Both the position numbers and the translations under genes were made by a program. Source: a virus. From it: DNA of 34,967 nt. The notes below the pieces were generated by a model. That model did no database searches. It was not told the origin of the DNA and was given only the letters and a program-made list of their open reading frames with translations. Of the stretch, positions 23,552 to 33,700 are shown in pieces. Position 1 is the stretch's first letter. Every line of letters begins with the position of its first letter. The DNA lies in IMG/VR virus record IMGVR_UViG_3300008108_000508, positions 1-34,967 of that record; one strand, written 5' to 3'.

Positions 23552-26500
23552 TTAACTCATATTTTTTCCAACTACAAATCCGTAATATGTTGTACCACCA
23601 TTAAAAGTAAAGAATGATAATACATCAGTTCCAATGGATGTTAATATTGGTGCACTTCCATTAACCCAATCTACACTAGCAGGCCATGTTATCGCATAAC
23701 CACCAGCATTTACCATTGTGAATGTAAATCCAAATGCATTAGATGCTGGTGGATTTGAGAAAGTTATTGTTGATGTACCACTAAATTGTCTTCTAAAGTT
23801 ATTTGCTGTTAAAAGGTTTAGTGTAGCATCAGTTCCAGTTCCCAAATCTGAATAGGTTTCTCTAAATACAGTTGATGTTGATAAACCAGTTACACTTAGA
23901 TTTCCAGTTAAATTTATATCACCAGTTTGAGTTGTATTACCAGAAATAGTCAATGTAGTACCATCAAATGTTAAATTAGTTTCTACATTCGCGCCAACAG
24001 GAGCATTTGAATATGTTAATAATCCATCATTTGTAGTTCCAGTTAAACCAAATCCATTAGTTCCAGAAGTACCAGAAGTAAAATTTGGAGGAGTTGTACC
24101 GGATGTACCAGATGTACCAGTTTGTCCAGATGTACCAGCCGAACCAGCAGTTCCAGATGTAAAGTTTGGAGGTGTTGTACCAGATGTTCCCGATGTACCA
24201 GTTTCTCCCGATGTACCAGCTGTTCCTGATGTAAAGTTTGGAGGAGTTGTTCCAGACGTACCAGATGTTCCAGTTATACCAGATGTACCACCACTACCAC
24301 TTGTACCAGATGTAAAGTTTGGAGGAGTTGTTCCAGACGTACCAGATGTTCCAGCTGCACCAGTAGAACCTTGTGCACCACTTGTACCAGAAGTACCACT
24401 ACTACCAAAGAATGTGCCATCAAATCCAGACGTTCCCGAAGTTCCGTTTGTTCCAGTTGAACCAGATGTACCCGTTGTTCCAGAAGTACCATCGCTACCA
24501 CTTGTGCCAGAAGTACCACTACTTCCAAAATAAGTTCCATCAAATCCAGAAGTACCGCTTACACCAGACGTACCACTTGTACCATCAGTACCCGTAGAAC
24601 CCGAACTTCCCGATGTACCAGAAGTTCCTGATGTACCACTACTACCAAAGTAAGTTCCATCAAATCCACTTGTTCCAGAAGAACCTGAAGTTCCAGAAGT
24701 TCCTGATGTACCATCACTACCAGAAATACCACTTGTTCCAGAAGAACCTGAAGTTCCACTACTTCCAAAGAATGTACCATCTAAACCAGATGTACCAGAA
24801 GTTCCCGATGAACCAGAACTTCCGCTTGTACCAGAAGTACCAGTTGTTCCACTTGAACCAGAAGAACCATTACTACCAAAGAATGTACCATCCAATCCAG
24901 ATGTACCACTACTACCAGTTGTACCAGCCGTACCAGTACTTCCACTTGAACCAGATGTTCCAGCTCCAGAAGTTCCCGAAGAACCACTACTTCCGCTTGA
25001 ACCAAAATAAGTTCCATCTAAACCAGAAGTTCCCGATGAACCAGAAGTTCCGCTTGAACCTGATGTTCCAGCTCCAGAAGTTCCCGAAGAACCACTACTT
25101 CCGCTTGAACCAAAGAATGTTCCATCTAAACCGCTTGTACCACTAGTTCCACTTGTACCATCCGTTCCAGTAGAACCAGAACTTCCAGAAGTTCCAGCCG
25201 TTCCATCAGACCCAGAAGTACCGCTACTACCAAAATAAGTTCCATCTAAACCAGAAGTTCCTGAAGTACCTGTTGTACCAGAAGAACCAGATGTACCAGA
25301 CGTTCCAGCTGTTCCAGTAGTTCCAGAACTACCAGACGTACCACTACTACCAAAATAAGTTCCATCCAATCCAGAAGTTCCTGAAGTTCCAGATGTACCA
25401 GCAGACCCATTTGTACCAGAAGTTCCTGAAGTTCCTGTTGTACCTGCGGACCCAGTAGTTCCAGAACTACCAGACGTACCACTACTACCAAAATAAGTTC
25501 CATCTAATCCAGAAGTACCGCTACTACCAGATGAACCAGAAGTTCCTGATGTGCCACTTGTTCCTGATGTACCACTTGACCCACTTGAACCAAAATAAGT
25601 TCCATCTAATCCAGAAGTTCCGCTTGAACCAGAAGTACCATCAGAACCAGATGTACCTTGTGTTCCTGAAGTTCCACTACTTCCACTACTTCCGCTTGTA
25701 CCATCTGAACCAGATGTTCCACTCGTCCCATCTATTCCAGACGTACCACTACTACCAGTTGTACCAGACGTACCATCAGTTCCAGTAGAGCCGCTTGTAC
25801 CAGCAGAACCCGTAGTTCCACTTGTACCATCAGAACCAGAAGTTCCAGATGTTCCACTACTTCCAGAAGAACCTGTACTTCCACTTGTACCATCAGTTCC
25901 AGTAGAACCACTTGTACCAGATGAGCCAGAAGTACCATCAGAACCAGAAGTTCCAGAAGAACCACCACTTCCGCTTGTTCCAGACGTACCATCGGAACCT
26001 GTTGTACCAGATGAACCCGTTGTACCAGACGAACCAGATGTACCGCTTGAACCAGCTGAACCAGACGTACCATCAGTTCCAGATGTTCCACTACTACCGC
26101 TACTTCCACTACTTCCAGAAGAACCTGTACTTCCACTTGTACCAGAAGTTCCTGATGAACCAGATGAGCCAGATGTACCATCAGTTCCAGATGTTCCACT
26201 GCTACCACTACTACCACTTGTTCCAGAAGAACCTGTTGTACCAGAAGAACCAGATGTACCAGATGACCCACTACTACCACTAGAACCAGAAGTTCCGGAT
26301 GTACCACCACTACCACTTGTTCCAGAAGAGCCTGTTGTACCAGAAGAACCACTACTACCGCTACTTCCAGAAGTTCCAGAAGAACCATCTTCACCACTTG
26401 TACCACTTGTTCCAGAAGAACCACTACTTCCGCTTGTACCACTTGTTCCAGAAGAACCCGTACTACCGGATGTACCAGAAGTTCCGCTTGTGCCAGAAGT

Positions 26501-29500
26501 TCCGCTTGTACCAGAAGTACCACTTATACCATCACTTCCAGAAGTACCAGAAGTTCCTGATGTTCCCGATGTTCCACCAGTTCCAGACGTTCCTGATGAA
26601 CCAGATGTACCACCACTACCGCTACTACCAGAACTACCCCCAGTACCAGCAGTTGCTGATGAACCAGAAGTACCAGAAGTTCCTGATGTACCTCCACTAC
26701 CTGCCGTACCAGTTGTACCACTTGTTCCTGATGTACCAGATGACCCTCCACTACCGCTTGAACCCCCACTACCACTAGTACCAGAAGTTCCAGAAGTACC
26801 CCCACTACCACTAGTACCAGAAGTTCCAGAAGTTCCAGAAGAACCAGAAGTTCCAGAAGAACCAGAAGAACCAGAAGTTCCAGAAGTTCCCGATGAACCA
26901 CCACTACCGCTTGAACCACTTGTACCAGAAGTTCCCGATGTACCAGAAGAACCAGACGTTCCAGAAGTACCCGATGTACCAGAAGTTCCAGACGTTCCGC
27001 TACTTCCACTACTTCCGCTTGAACCAGAAGTACCGTCAGAACCAGTTGTACCACTTGTACCGCTACTTCCACTACTTCCGCTTGTCCCACTACTTCCACT
27101 TGTCCCACTACTTCCACTACTTCCGCTTGAACCAGTAGTTCCTGATGAACCAGATGAGCCAGATGAACCACTACTTCCGCTTGAACCAGATGAACCCGAT
27201 GTTCCTCCGCTACCGCTTGAACCAGATGAACCACTACTTCCGCTTGAACCAGATGAACCACTACTTCCGCTTGAACCACTTGAACCAGAAGAACCATCAC
27301 TACCAGAAGTTCCTGAAGAACCACTACTTCCGCTTGAACCCGCACTTCCACTTGTACCAGAAGTTCCCGATGAACCGCTTGACCCACTTGAACCAGATGA
27401 ACCACCAGTACCAGTAGTTCCAGATGAACCAACCGCTGCTACTATATTTCTTCTTTCTAATCTTTTTGTTACACTATTCCAAATTACTACATCTTCCGAT
27501 GAACCAGATGGTATGTTTTGTAATATCAAACTACCACTTACACCTAAACTTCCACTTATAGTTAAATTTGCGTTAATTGTAGAATCTTTATTTACCTGCA
27601 AGAACGATGCCGTATTTACCCCTTCCGCATTTAAAGCGTAAAGAGCGTATGATGCGGTGAATGCTAATGAAGCAGTTCCAACCAACATTGATGCTGTTTG
27701 TGAATTCTGAACAAAGTTTGATGTATCTACATTTGATGCATTTTGTGCAAATAATGCGTAAGATGCAGTTGATGCAAATGATGCTGATAAAACACTCATT
27801 GAAGATGTTCTATCGTTTCTTACATATTCAGTTAGATTTAATCCAGTTAAGTTTTCAACATAAGATGCGGTTAATGCGTATGAAGAACTTACGGCACTAA
27901 ACACAGCCATTGATGATGTTTGATTATTTCTTACATATTGAGCCGTATCACTTAGTGATGCCGATAAAGATGCTAATGATGCGGAATCAAATCCTGCTAC
28001 AGTTTTTGCAAACTCTGCAGTTACAGCGTATGATGCAGATAATACTGCTCCAAATACTCTATCACCGGGTAATGTACCATTTATCAGAGAACCACCACTA
28101 CCAATTACAACATGTCCAGATGTTAATCCAGCAAATTTAATTTGTATTGTATCTTCATCAATTGAAATAATTTGACCAGGCAATACTTGGTCTTCAGAAC
28201 CAGTTGCGTAAACCTGTACCATTGGGTATCTTATACCTAAATTGTGTACAATAGTTAAATCACTTACACTATTAAATGATACAGTTTCCGTTAATGATGT
28301 TTCAGGTTGAGGTACAAAATATCCTCTAGATTCATCAAATCTTAAAATATCATATTCCGCAGATGCAGTAGGTCCTACTCCTTGGAAATTATAAGTACCT
28401 AAGAACGAACCAGTAACTAATGGAGCAAATACTTTATTAGCGGCTATTAAATCATGCCCAGCATAAACATCGCCCCAAATACTTGCTGATGTATTTACTA
28501 CAAATCCGTTATTAGGTGAAATAGATGCTGTGAATGACCCACTCTTTAATATAGAAGTTTCAAATGCTAAGTTAGCAATATTGATATTAGTTATTCCACT
28601 ACCATCACCAACGAATGATGAACCACTTGCTATTATTACGTTACCACCAGTTACAAACAAACCACCACTAACACTTAAGTTACCAGATACGAATGTTCTA
28701 GCTCCAATTTCTAAACCTCTATTTGGAGAAATTACAGCTTCAAATGAACCAGACTGAATTCTATCAATTTTAAGGTCATCTAACGCTTCGGGTGGGATGT
28801 TAAATAATCCACTACCATCACCATCATAACGTGCTGCTGTGATTGGTACGTTTACATCTAATTTAGTTGGGTCAATAATTGCTATACCAGAACCAGAGTT
28901 AATTTTTGCTAACTCTAAGTTTTCAATCGCATCAGGTGGGATATTAAATAAACCACCACCATCACCTATGAATAATGATGCCGTTACCGAACCACTAATT
29001 GCTACCGATGATGTGAATTGAGATTTAAATGAACCAGACGATGGTGCAGTTATTACTCTAAAGGTATCACCACTTGCTACCGATGCAGTTGCTGAACCAC
29101 TTGCTATTAAAGGTGCTGCGGATGCTTGTACATTTGTAATAAATCTACCATCACCAAATATAAATCCTCTTGCTGTTAAATCATCAGCTTTTAATGAACC
29201 ACTAACTTCAATCGAACCAGTAAATTCAGAACCGATTTGAGAACCAGTTGCTGCAGTTATTACTCTAAATTCTTCTCCATTTGCTACCGATGCCGTTGCA
29301 GAACCACTAGCGATAAATGGTGCTGCCGTTGCTACAACGTTCGTAATGAATCTACCATCACCAAAGAAAAATCCAGTAGAAGTAACATCAAATGCTGATA
29401 TAGACCCACTAATACTAACCGAACCAGTAAATTCAGAACCAATTTCTGAACCAGTCTTTGCAGTAGTTACTATGAAAGATTCTCCACTTGCTACCGAAGC

Positions 29501-29704
29501 AGTTGCCGAACCACTAGCAATCAACGGAGCTGCTGCGGCTTGTACGTTAGTAATAAATCTACCATCTCCAAATAAAAATTCAGTTGCTCTTATACTTCCA
29601 CTAACTTCAATAGAACCAGTGAATTGAGAACCAACTTGCGATTGTGTGAATGGAGTTATTACTCTAAATCCTTCATCAGGTGTTACAGATGCAGTTACTG
29701 AACC
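23552..29704 (-). CDS. Giant collagen-like tail fibre, C-terminal fragment of a three-frame fibre gene
   Basis: The open frame has 2,050 codons and begins right after a TAA at 29705-29707. The nearest nominal start is a TTG at 29524, but the module GSVTASVTPDEGFRVITPF upstream of it is coding by homology, so that start is not believable. Residues from the TTG: 1-690 hold fibre modules (three IASGSATASVxxGxxF units, a VHNLGIRYPMVQVYA domain near 435, four R/QNxxTxSM..SASxASTASYAL repeats); about 698-1825 are collagen-like Gly-X-Y; about 1826-1990 are a beta-rich head ending YYGFVVGKNMS. Eleven copies of G(L/F)DGT(Y/F)FGS interrupt the triplets, and four copies of GTTPPNFTSG come near the end. 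No ATG exists anywhere near the 5' end, so it is read as a continuation of the 29695-30795 frame. Confidence 0.8.
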   Translation of the reverse strand, partial: GSVTASVTPDEGFRVITPFTQSQVGSQFTGSIEVSGSIRATEFLFGDGRFITNVQAAAAPLIASGSATASVASGESFIVTTAKTGSEIGSEFTGSVSISGSISAFDVTSTGFFFGDGRFITNVVATAAPFIASGSATASVANGEEFRVITAATGSQIGSEFTGSIEVSGSLKADDLTARGFIFGDGRFITNVQASAAPLIASGSATASVASGDTFRVITAPSSGSFKSQFTSSVAISGSVTASLFIGDGGGLFNIPPDAIENLELAKINSGSGIAIIDPTKLDVNVPITAARYDGDGSGLFNIPPEALDDLKIDRIQSGSFEAVISPNRGLEIGARTFVSGNLSVSGGLFVTGGNVIIASGSSFVGDGSGITNINIANLAFETSILKSGSFTASISPNNGFVVNTSASIWGDVYAGHDLIAANKVFAPLVTGSFLGTYNFQGVGPTASAEYDILRFDESRGYFVPQPETSLTETVSFNSVSDLTIVHNLGIRYPMVQVYATGSEDQVLPGQIISIDEDTIQIKFAGLTSGHVVIGSGGSLINGTLPGDRVFGAVLSASYAVTAEFAKTVAGFDSASLASLSASLSDTAQYVRNNQTSSMAVFSAVSSSYALTASYVENLTGLNLTEYVRNDRTSSMSVLSASFASTASYALFAQNASNVDTSNFVQNSQTASMLVGTASLAFTASYALYALNAEGVNTASFLQVNKDSTINANLTISGSLGVSGSLILQNIPSGSSEDVVIWNSVTKRLERRNIVAAVGSSGTTGTGGSSGSSGSSGSSGTSGTSGSAGSSGSSGSSGTSGSDGSSGSSGSSGSSGSSGSSGSSGSSGSSGSGGTSGSSGSSGSSGSSGSSGSSGTTGSSGSSGSSGTSGSSGTSGSSGSSGTSGTTGSDGTSGSSGSSGSSGTSGTSGTSGTSGTSGSSGTSGTSGTSGSSGSGGSSGTSGTSGSSGSSGTSGSSGTSGTSGTSGSGGTSGTSGTSGSGGSSGSGGSSGTSGTSGTTGTAGSGGTSGTSGTSGSSATAGTGGSSGSSGSGGTSGSSGTSGTGGTSGTSGTSGTSGSDGISGTSGTSGTSGTSGTSGTSGSTGSSGTSGTSGSSGSSGTSGTSGEDGSSGTSGSSGSSGSSGTTGSSGTSGSGGTSGTSGSSGSSGSSGTSGSSGTTGSSGTSGSSGSSGTSGTDGTSGSSGSSGTSGTSGSTGSSGSSGSSGSSGTSGTDGTSGSAGSSGTSGSSGTTGSSGTTGSDGTSGTSGSGGSSGTSGSDGTSGSSGTSGSTGTDGTSGSTGSSGSSGTSGTSGSDGTSGTTGSAGTSGSTGTDGTSGTTGSSGTSGIDGTSGTSGSDGTSGSSGSSGTSGTQGTSGSDGTSGSSGTSGLDGTYFGSSGSSGTSGTSGTSGTSGSSGSSGTSGLDGTYFGSSGTSGSSGTTGSAGTTGTSGTSGTNGSAGTSGTSGTSGLDGTYFGSSGTSGSSGTTGTAGTSGTSGSSGTTGTSGTSGLDGTYFGSSGTSGSDGTAGTSGSSGSTGTDGTSGTSGTSGLDGTFFGSSGSSGSSGTSGAGTSGSSGTSGSSGTSGLDGTYFGSSGSSGSSGTSGAGTSGSSGSTGTAGTTGSSGTSGLDGTFFGSNGSSGSSGTTGTSGTSGSSGSSGTSGTSGLDGTFFGSSGTSGSSGTSGISGSDGTSGTSGTSGSSGTSGFDGTYFGSSGTSGTSGTSGSSGSTGTDGTSGTSGVSGTSGFDGTYFGSSGTSGTSGSDGTSGTTGTSGSTGTNGTSGTSGFDGTFFGSSGTSGTSGAQGSTGAAGTSGTSGTTPPNFTSGTSGSGGTSGITGTSGTSGTTPPNFTSGTAGTSGETGTSGTSGTTPPNFTSGTAGSAGTSGQTGTSGTSGTTPPNFTSGTSGTNGFGLTGTTNDGLLTYSNAPVGANVETNLTFDGTTLTISGNTTQTGDINLTGNLSVTGLSTSTVFRETYSDLGTGTDATLNLLTANNFRRQFSGTSTITFSNPPASNAFGFTFTMVNAGGYAITWPASVDWVNGSAPILTSIGTDVLSFFTFNGGTTYYGFVVGKNMS
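24057..27429 (-). repeat. Very long collagen-like Gly-X-Y region
   Basis: About 3.4 kb encoding roughly 1,120 residues with Gly at nearly every third place and Ser/Thr filling the others. Interruptions are regular: eleven G(L/F)DGT(Y/F)FGS units between about 24400 and 25620, about 38-40 residues apart, each adding one residue to the triplet register, two GAGTS breaks, and four TTPPNFTS units between about 24075 and 24340. Confidence 0.92.
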
Positions 29705-30795
29705 TTAAATAAACTACCACTTATATCAACTGAACCAGTAAATCTAGAACCAATTTGTGTAGTATATACACCCAATTCATCAATTGATGAAGTTGAATCA
29801 GTTATTACTCTAAATCCATAATCAGGTGCTACTGATGCTGTTACACTACCACTTTTAATTTCAGTAGATATTAAAGCATCTTCAGTTAGTGCCGAACGAG
29901 GTATATTTCTTAAAAATTGTCCTTCAGCATAAACGAATGATGATGATTCAATAAACAAACCACCACTTATATCATTTACAAATAAACTACCAGATATAGA
30001 TACAGAACCAGTAAATTGTGAAGCAATTGATGCGGTAAATGAACCATCTTCACCAAATGATGAAGTAAACGGAGTAATTACAACAAGTCCATAATCAGGA
30101 GAAACCGATGCAGTTACACTACCACTTGCAATTCTAACAGTATCACCAGATATTGCTGCGATTGGAATATCAAATAAACCTCTACCACTTCCACTATACA
30201 TTGAAGCAGTTAAGTTACCTTCTATTTTAGTATCTCCAATAAATTTAATTTCAGCAGGTATTATTATTTCATCAATTACATTGATAGTACCTCCCATTAC
30301 TGAATGCAACTCACAATTATAATACAAAATATTAGGAGCATCTAATGTTGGTGTAAATGTAATAACTCCACTATCATCACCATTATTAGTTACACCATCA
30401 TTGTATGCATTATTAGTTCCACTACCAGGAGCTGTTTTAATCCAGAATGGATGTCCACTTGCATCTATACTAAATGTATATTCAATACCTCTTACCAAAG
30501 TTAAGGTTGGGTTTGAACCACTTACCAATGCATTACTTATATTATAAACACCACTACCATCATTTGTTACTAAAAATATAGTATCTATTGCATATTCAGG
30601 TGTATTTCTTGCTGAAGATGATACAATAAAGCTACCATCAAATCTAGAGTGAGTATTTACTTCAAATCCTTCCGTTGGTGAAATTGATGCAGTTGCACTT
30701 CCACTAAATATTTTTGTAGAATCAATTGCTAAGTTAGCTAGTGTGATATTATTAAGGAATCTACCATCACCAACAAAGAATGAACCACTTTTTAC
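29695..30795 (-). pseudogene. Middle fragment of the three-frame fibre gene, with a cupredoxin-like domain
   Basis: This frame is open from 30837 to the stop at 29695-29697. It has no ATG start; the first usual alternative is a TTG at 30528. Homology shows coding upstream of that TTG: SGSFFVGDGRFLNN, SGSATASISPTEGFEVNTHS and the start of the cupredoxin domain match segments of the 1,101-residue neighbour. It contains one cupredoxin-like domain (30267-30590), then two fibre modules, and stops in a module at ISGSLFKVQ. Both neighbours relate to it by a -1 step: the upstream frame ends at 30792 with FSALSP, and the downstream frame picks up at GSVTASVTPDEG. It is best seen as part of one longer gene that is broken in this sequence. 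Confidence 0.75.
30267..30590 (-). other. Cupredoxin-like domain 2 in fibre
   Basis: The domain reads LTLVRGIEYTFSIDASGHPF, then NNAYNDGVTNNGDDSGVITF, then NILYYNCELHSVMGGTINVI. The four type-1 copper ligands are in place: His of SGHPF, then Cys-x2-His-x3-Met in CELHSVM. Confidence 0.7.
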
Positions 30796-33700
30796 GGTGA
30801 AAGTGCTGAAAACGGAATATCTGTCAATCCAGCACCACTACCACTAAATACAGAAGCGGATACTCCCATTATAAATTTAGTACTTCCACTAACAATTAAA
30901 CTTCCACTAAATGTTGAACCACTTGCTACTGATGTTACTACAAATCCAAAATTAGGAGATACAGATGCAGTTACCGAACCACTAAATATTTTTGATGTAT
31001 CTAAATCAGAAAGTGCAGCTACCGGAATATCAAATAATTGTCTACCACTACCACTAAACGAGCCAGTTCTTAAAAATACTGAACCACTCAAAAATAATGA
31101 ACCACTAAATTGAGAACCCCTTTGAGTTGATTCAACTCTAAATCCAAATGTAGGTGAAACGGATGCAGTTACCGAACCAGAAAGAATTCTATTTGTATCT
31201 AATGCATCGGGTGCTAATGCGGTTCTAGGAATATCAAATAATCTAGCACCACTACCAGAATAAGATGAACCAGATGTTAATTCTATACCTCTACTACCAC
31301 TTACAAAAATAGAACCCGTAAATTGTGAACCAAAATCAGGTGATTTTACTATAAGTCCTGTATTAGGTGCTGCCGATGCCGTTACCGAACCACTTGCTAT
31401 TTGTGTGGTTTCCAATGGTGGTATTACAATATTTCTAAGTCTACTACCATCCCCAACAAAAGAACCACTTATATCGTATGCACTCATAGATACAGCGGTT
31501 ACAGCCGATGCCGTTATAGAACCACTCACATTAATACTTCCGCTGAATTCAGAACCAATTCCAGTAGATTCTACCCTAAATCCAAATGCAGGTGAAACAG
31601 AAGCCGTTACCGAACCAGATGCAATTCTAAATGAATCTCCAGTAAACGCTGAACGAGGAATGTTAAATAATCCCGCTCCATCTCCCTGAATATATGATGC
31701 ACTAATTGATGCCGTTACTTCTCTTGCTACAATTCTATCACTTACAAATAAACTACCACTAATTATGACATCAGGACCTCTTTGTAAAATATTATCAACA
31801 ATATCAATAATACCCTTCATTGCGAAGTGGTTTTGACAAATATAATATAATATATTAGGAGAACCAGCTGGTGGTGTAAACGTAACTACACCAACATCAT
31901 CACCATTATTAGTTACACCATCATTGTATGCATCCCCAGTTCCAGTTGTTTCTAAAGTTTTAATCCAAAAAGGATGACCAGGTGCGTTTACATTAAATGT
32001 ATATGTTATACCTCTTACTAAAGTTAATCTTGGATTATTACCACTAATTGCACCAGTAAAAACATATTGACTAACTCCATTATTGGTTACATTAAATACA
32101 GTTTGTATTGATTCACTCGGCAAATATATCGCCGATGCTGATATAATCATACTACCCGTAAAGGTAGAAAATGTATTTACTTTAAATCCTTCATTAGGTC
32201 TAATAGATGCTGTTACAGAACCGCTACCAATCTTTGATAAATCCAAATCAGGTATAGCAGTCAATGGAATTTCTCTTAAATTTTTACCACTACCAGAAAA
32301 AGAACCTGTTAATATTTCAATATTTCCACTAACAAAAAGAGAACCAGTAAATTTAGAACCACTTTCCAAAGAATTTACCCTAAACCCATCATCAGGTGTT
32401 ACAGAAGCAGTAACGCTACCACTTGCTATTAAATTTGATAATAATGCATCAGGGGTAAGTGCCGAACGAGGTATATCAAATAACCCTTTACCACTACCAC
32501 TAAAGAATCCACTTCCAGTTGGTATAAAAATAGAACCAGTTACATTCACCGAACCAGTAAATTGAGAACCACTTCTAATTGATTCTACTTTGAATCCAAA
32601 TTCAGGAGTTACAGATGCAGTTACACTACCACTTGCAATTCTAAACGCATCTCCAGTAAATGATGTAAAAGGAATATCAAATAACCCCTTACCACTACCA
32701 CTAAAGAAACCACTACCAGATGGAATAAATACAGAACCACTTATATTAATAGAGCCTGTAAATTGAGAACCACTATCTATTGATTCTACTTTAAATCCAA
32801 AGTTAGGGGAAACGGATGCAGTTACAGAACCAGATTCAATTCTAGGAGCTGCTGCGGCTTGCACGTTTGTTAATTGAGAACCATCTCCTATAAATGCAAA
32901 TGCAGTTACACTACCACTAACATCAACACTTCCAGTAAATTCAGAACCACTATCAGGTGATTTAACTACAAATCCAAAATTAGGAGATACGGATGCCGTT
33001 ACAGAACCAGATTTTATTTCTGCTGAAATTAATGCATCTTCAGTCAATGCCGAACGAGGTATATTTCTTAAATATTGTCCTTCACCATAATAATTCGAAC
33101 CAGATGCTAATTGTATAGAACCACTAAATGGTGATACAAATAAACTACCACTAATATTAATCGAACCAGTAAATTCAGAACCACTTTGTTCCGATATTAC
33201 TTGAAATCCTATTTGTGGTGTTACCGATGCAGTCACAGAACCAGTTGCAATCTTGGTTGCAACTAAAGAATCTATATTTAGTGCTGATAGTGGAATGTTA
33301 AATAAACCCTCACCACTACCACTAAAGAAACCACTACCAGATGGAATTTCAACATTTCCACTAACAAAAAGAGAACCCGTAAACGATGACCCGCTTTCCA
33401 ATGATTCAACTTTAAATCCAAATTCTGGAGTTACAGATGCAGTTACAGAACCGGTTGCTAGTTTTGTTGCAACTGGTAAATTAAATAAATCTCTACCATC
33501 TCCAAAGAAAGAGCCTGTAAATGAACCAGTAATTGATTGAGATGCTGTAATATCATTTACAATAATAGATGAACTAACTAATACAGAACCAGTAAATTGT
33601 TGTGTATCATTGTAATTATCACCAAAAACATTAGAACCAGACGAATAAATTATTGAAGATGATATATAAGATACAATTATACTTTCGGCATAAATTGTAT

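Noticed and set aside
13383-29704. Repeat regions considered as a CRISPR array or a diversity-generating template/variable repeat pair
   Set aside because: The repeats are in-frame protein-coding triplets and modules without spacer structure, and no reverse transcriptase or adenine-mutated repeat pair is seen in the window.
29650-30850. Programmed -1 frameshifting as the explanation of the fibre frame breaks
   Set aside because: No X-XXY-YYZ heptamer in the zero frame at either junction, the zero-frame stop precedes the A run at 30792, and module segments are missing across both junctions. Deletion or assembly error fits better.
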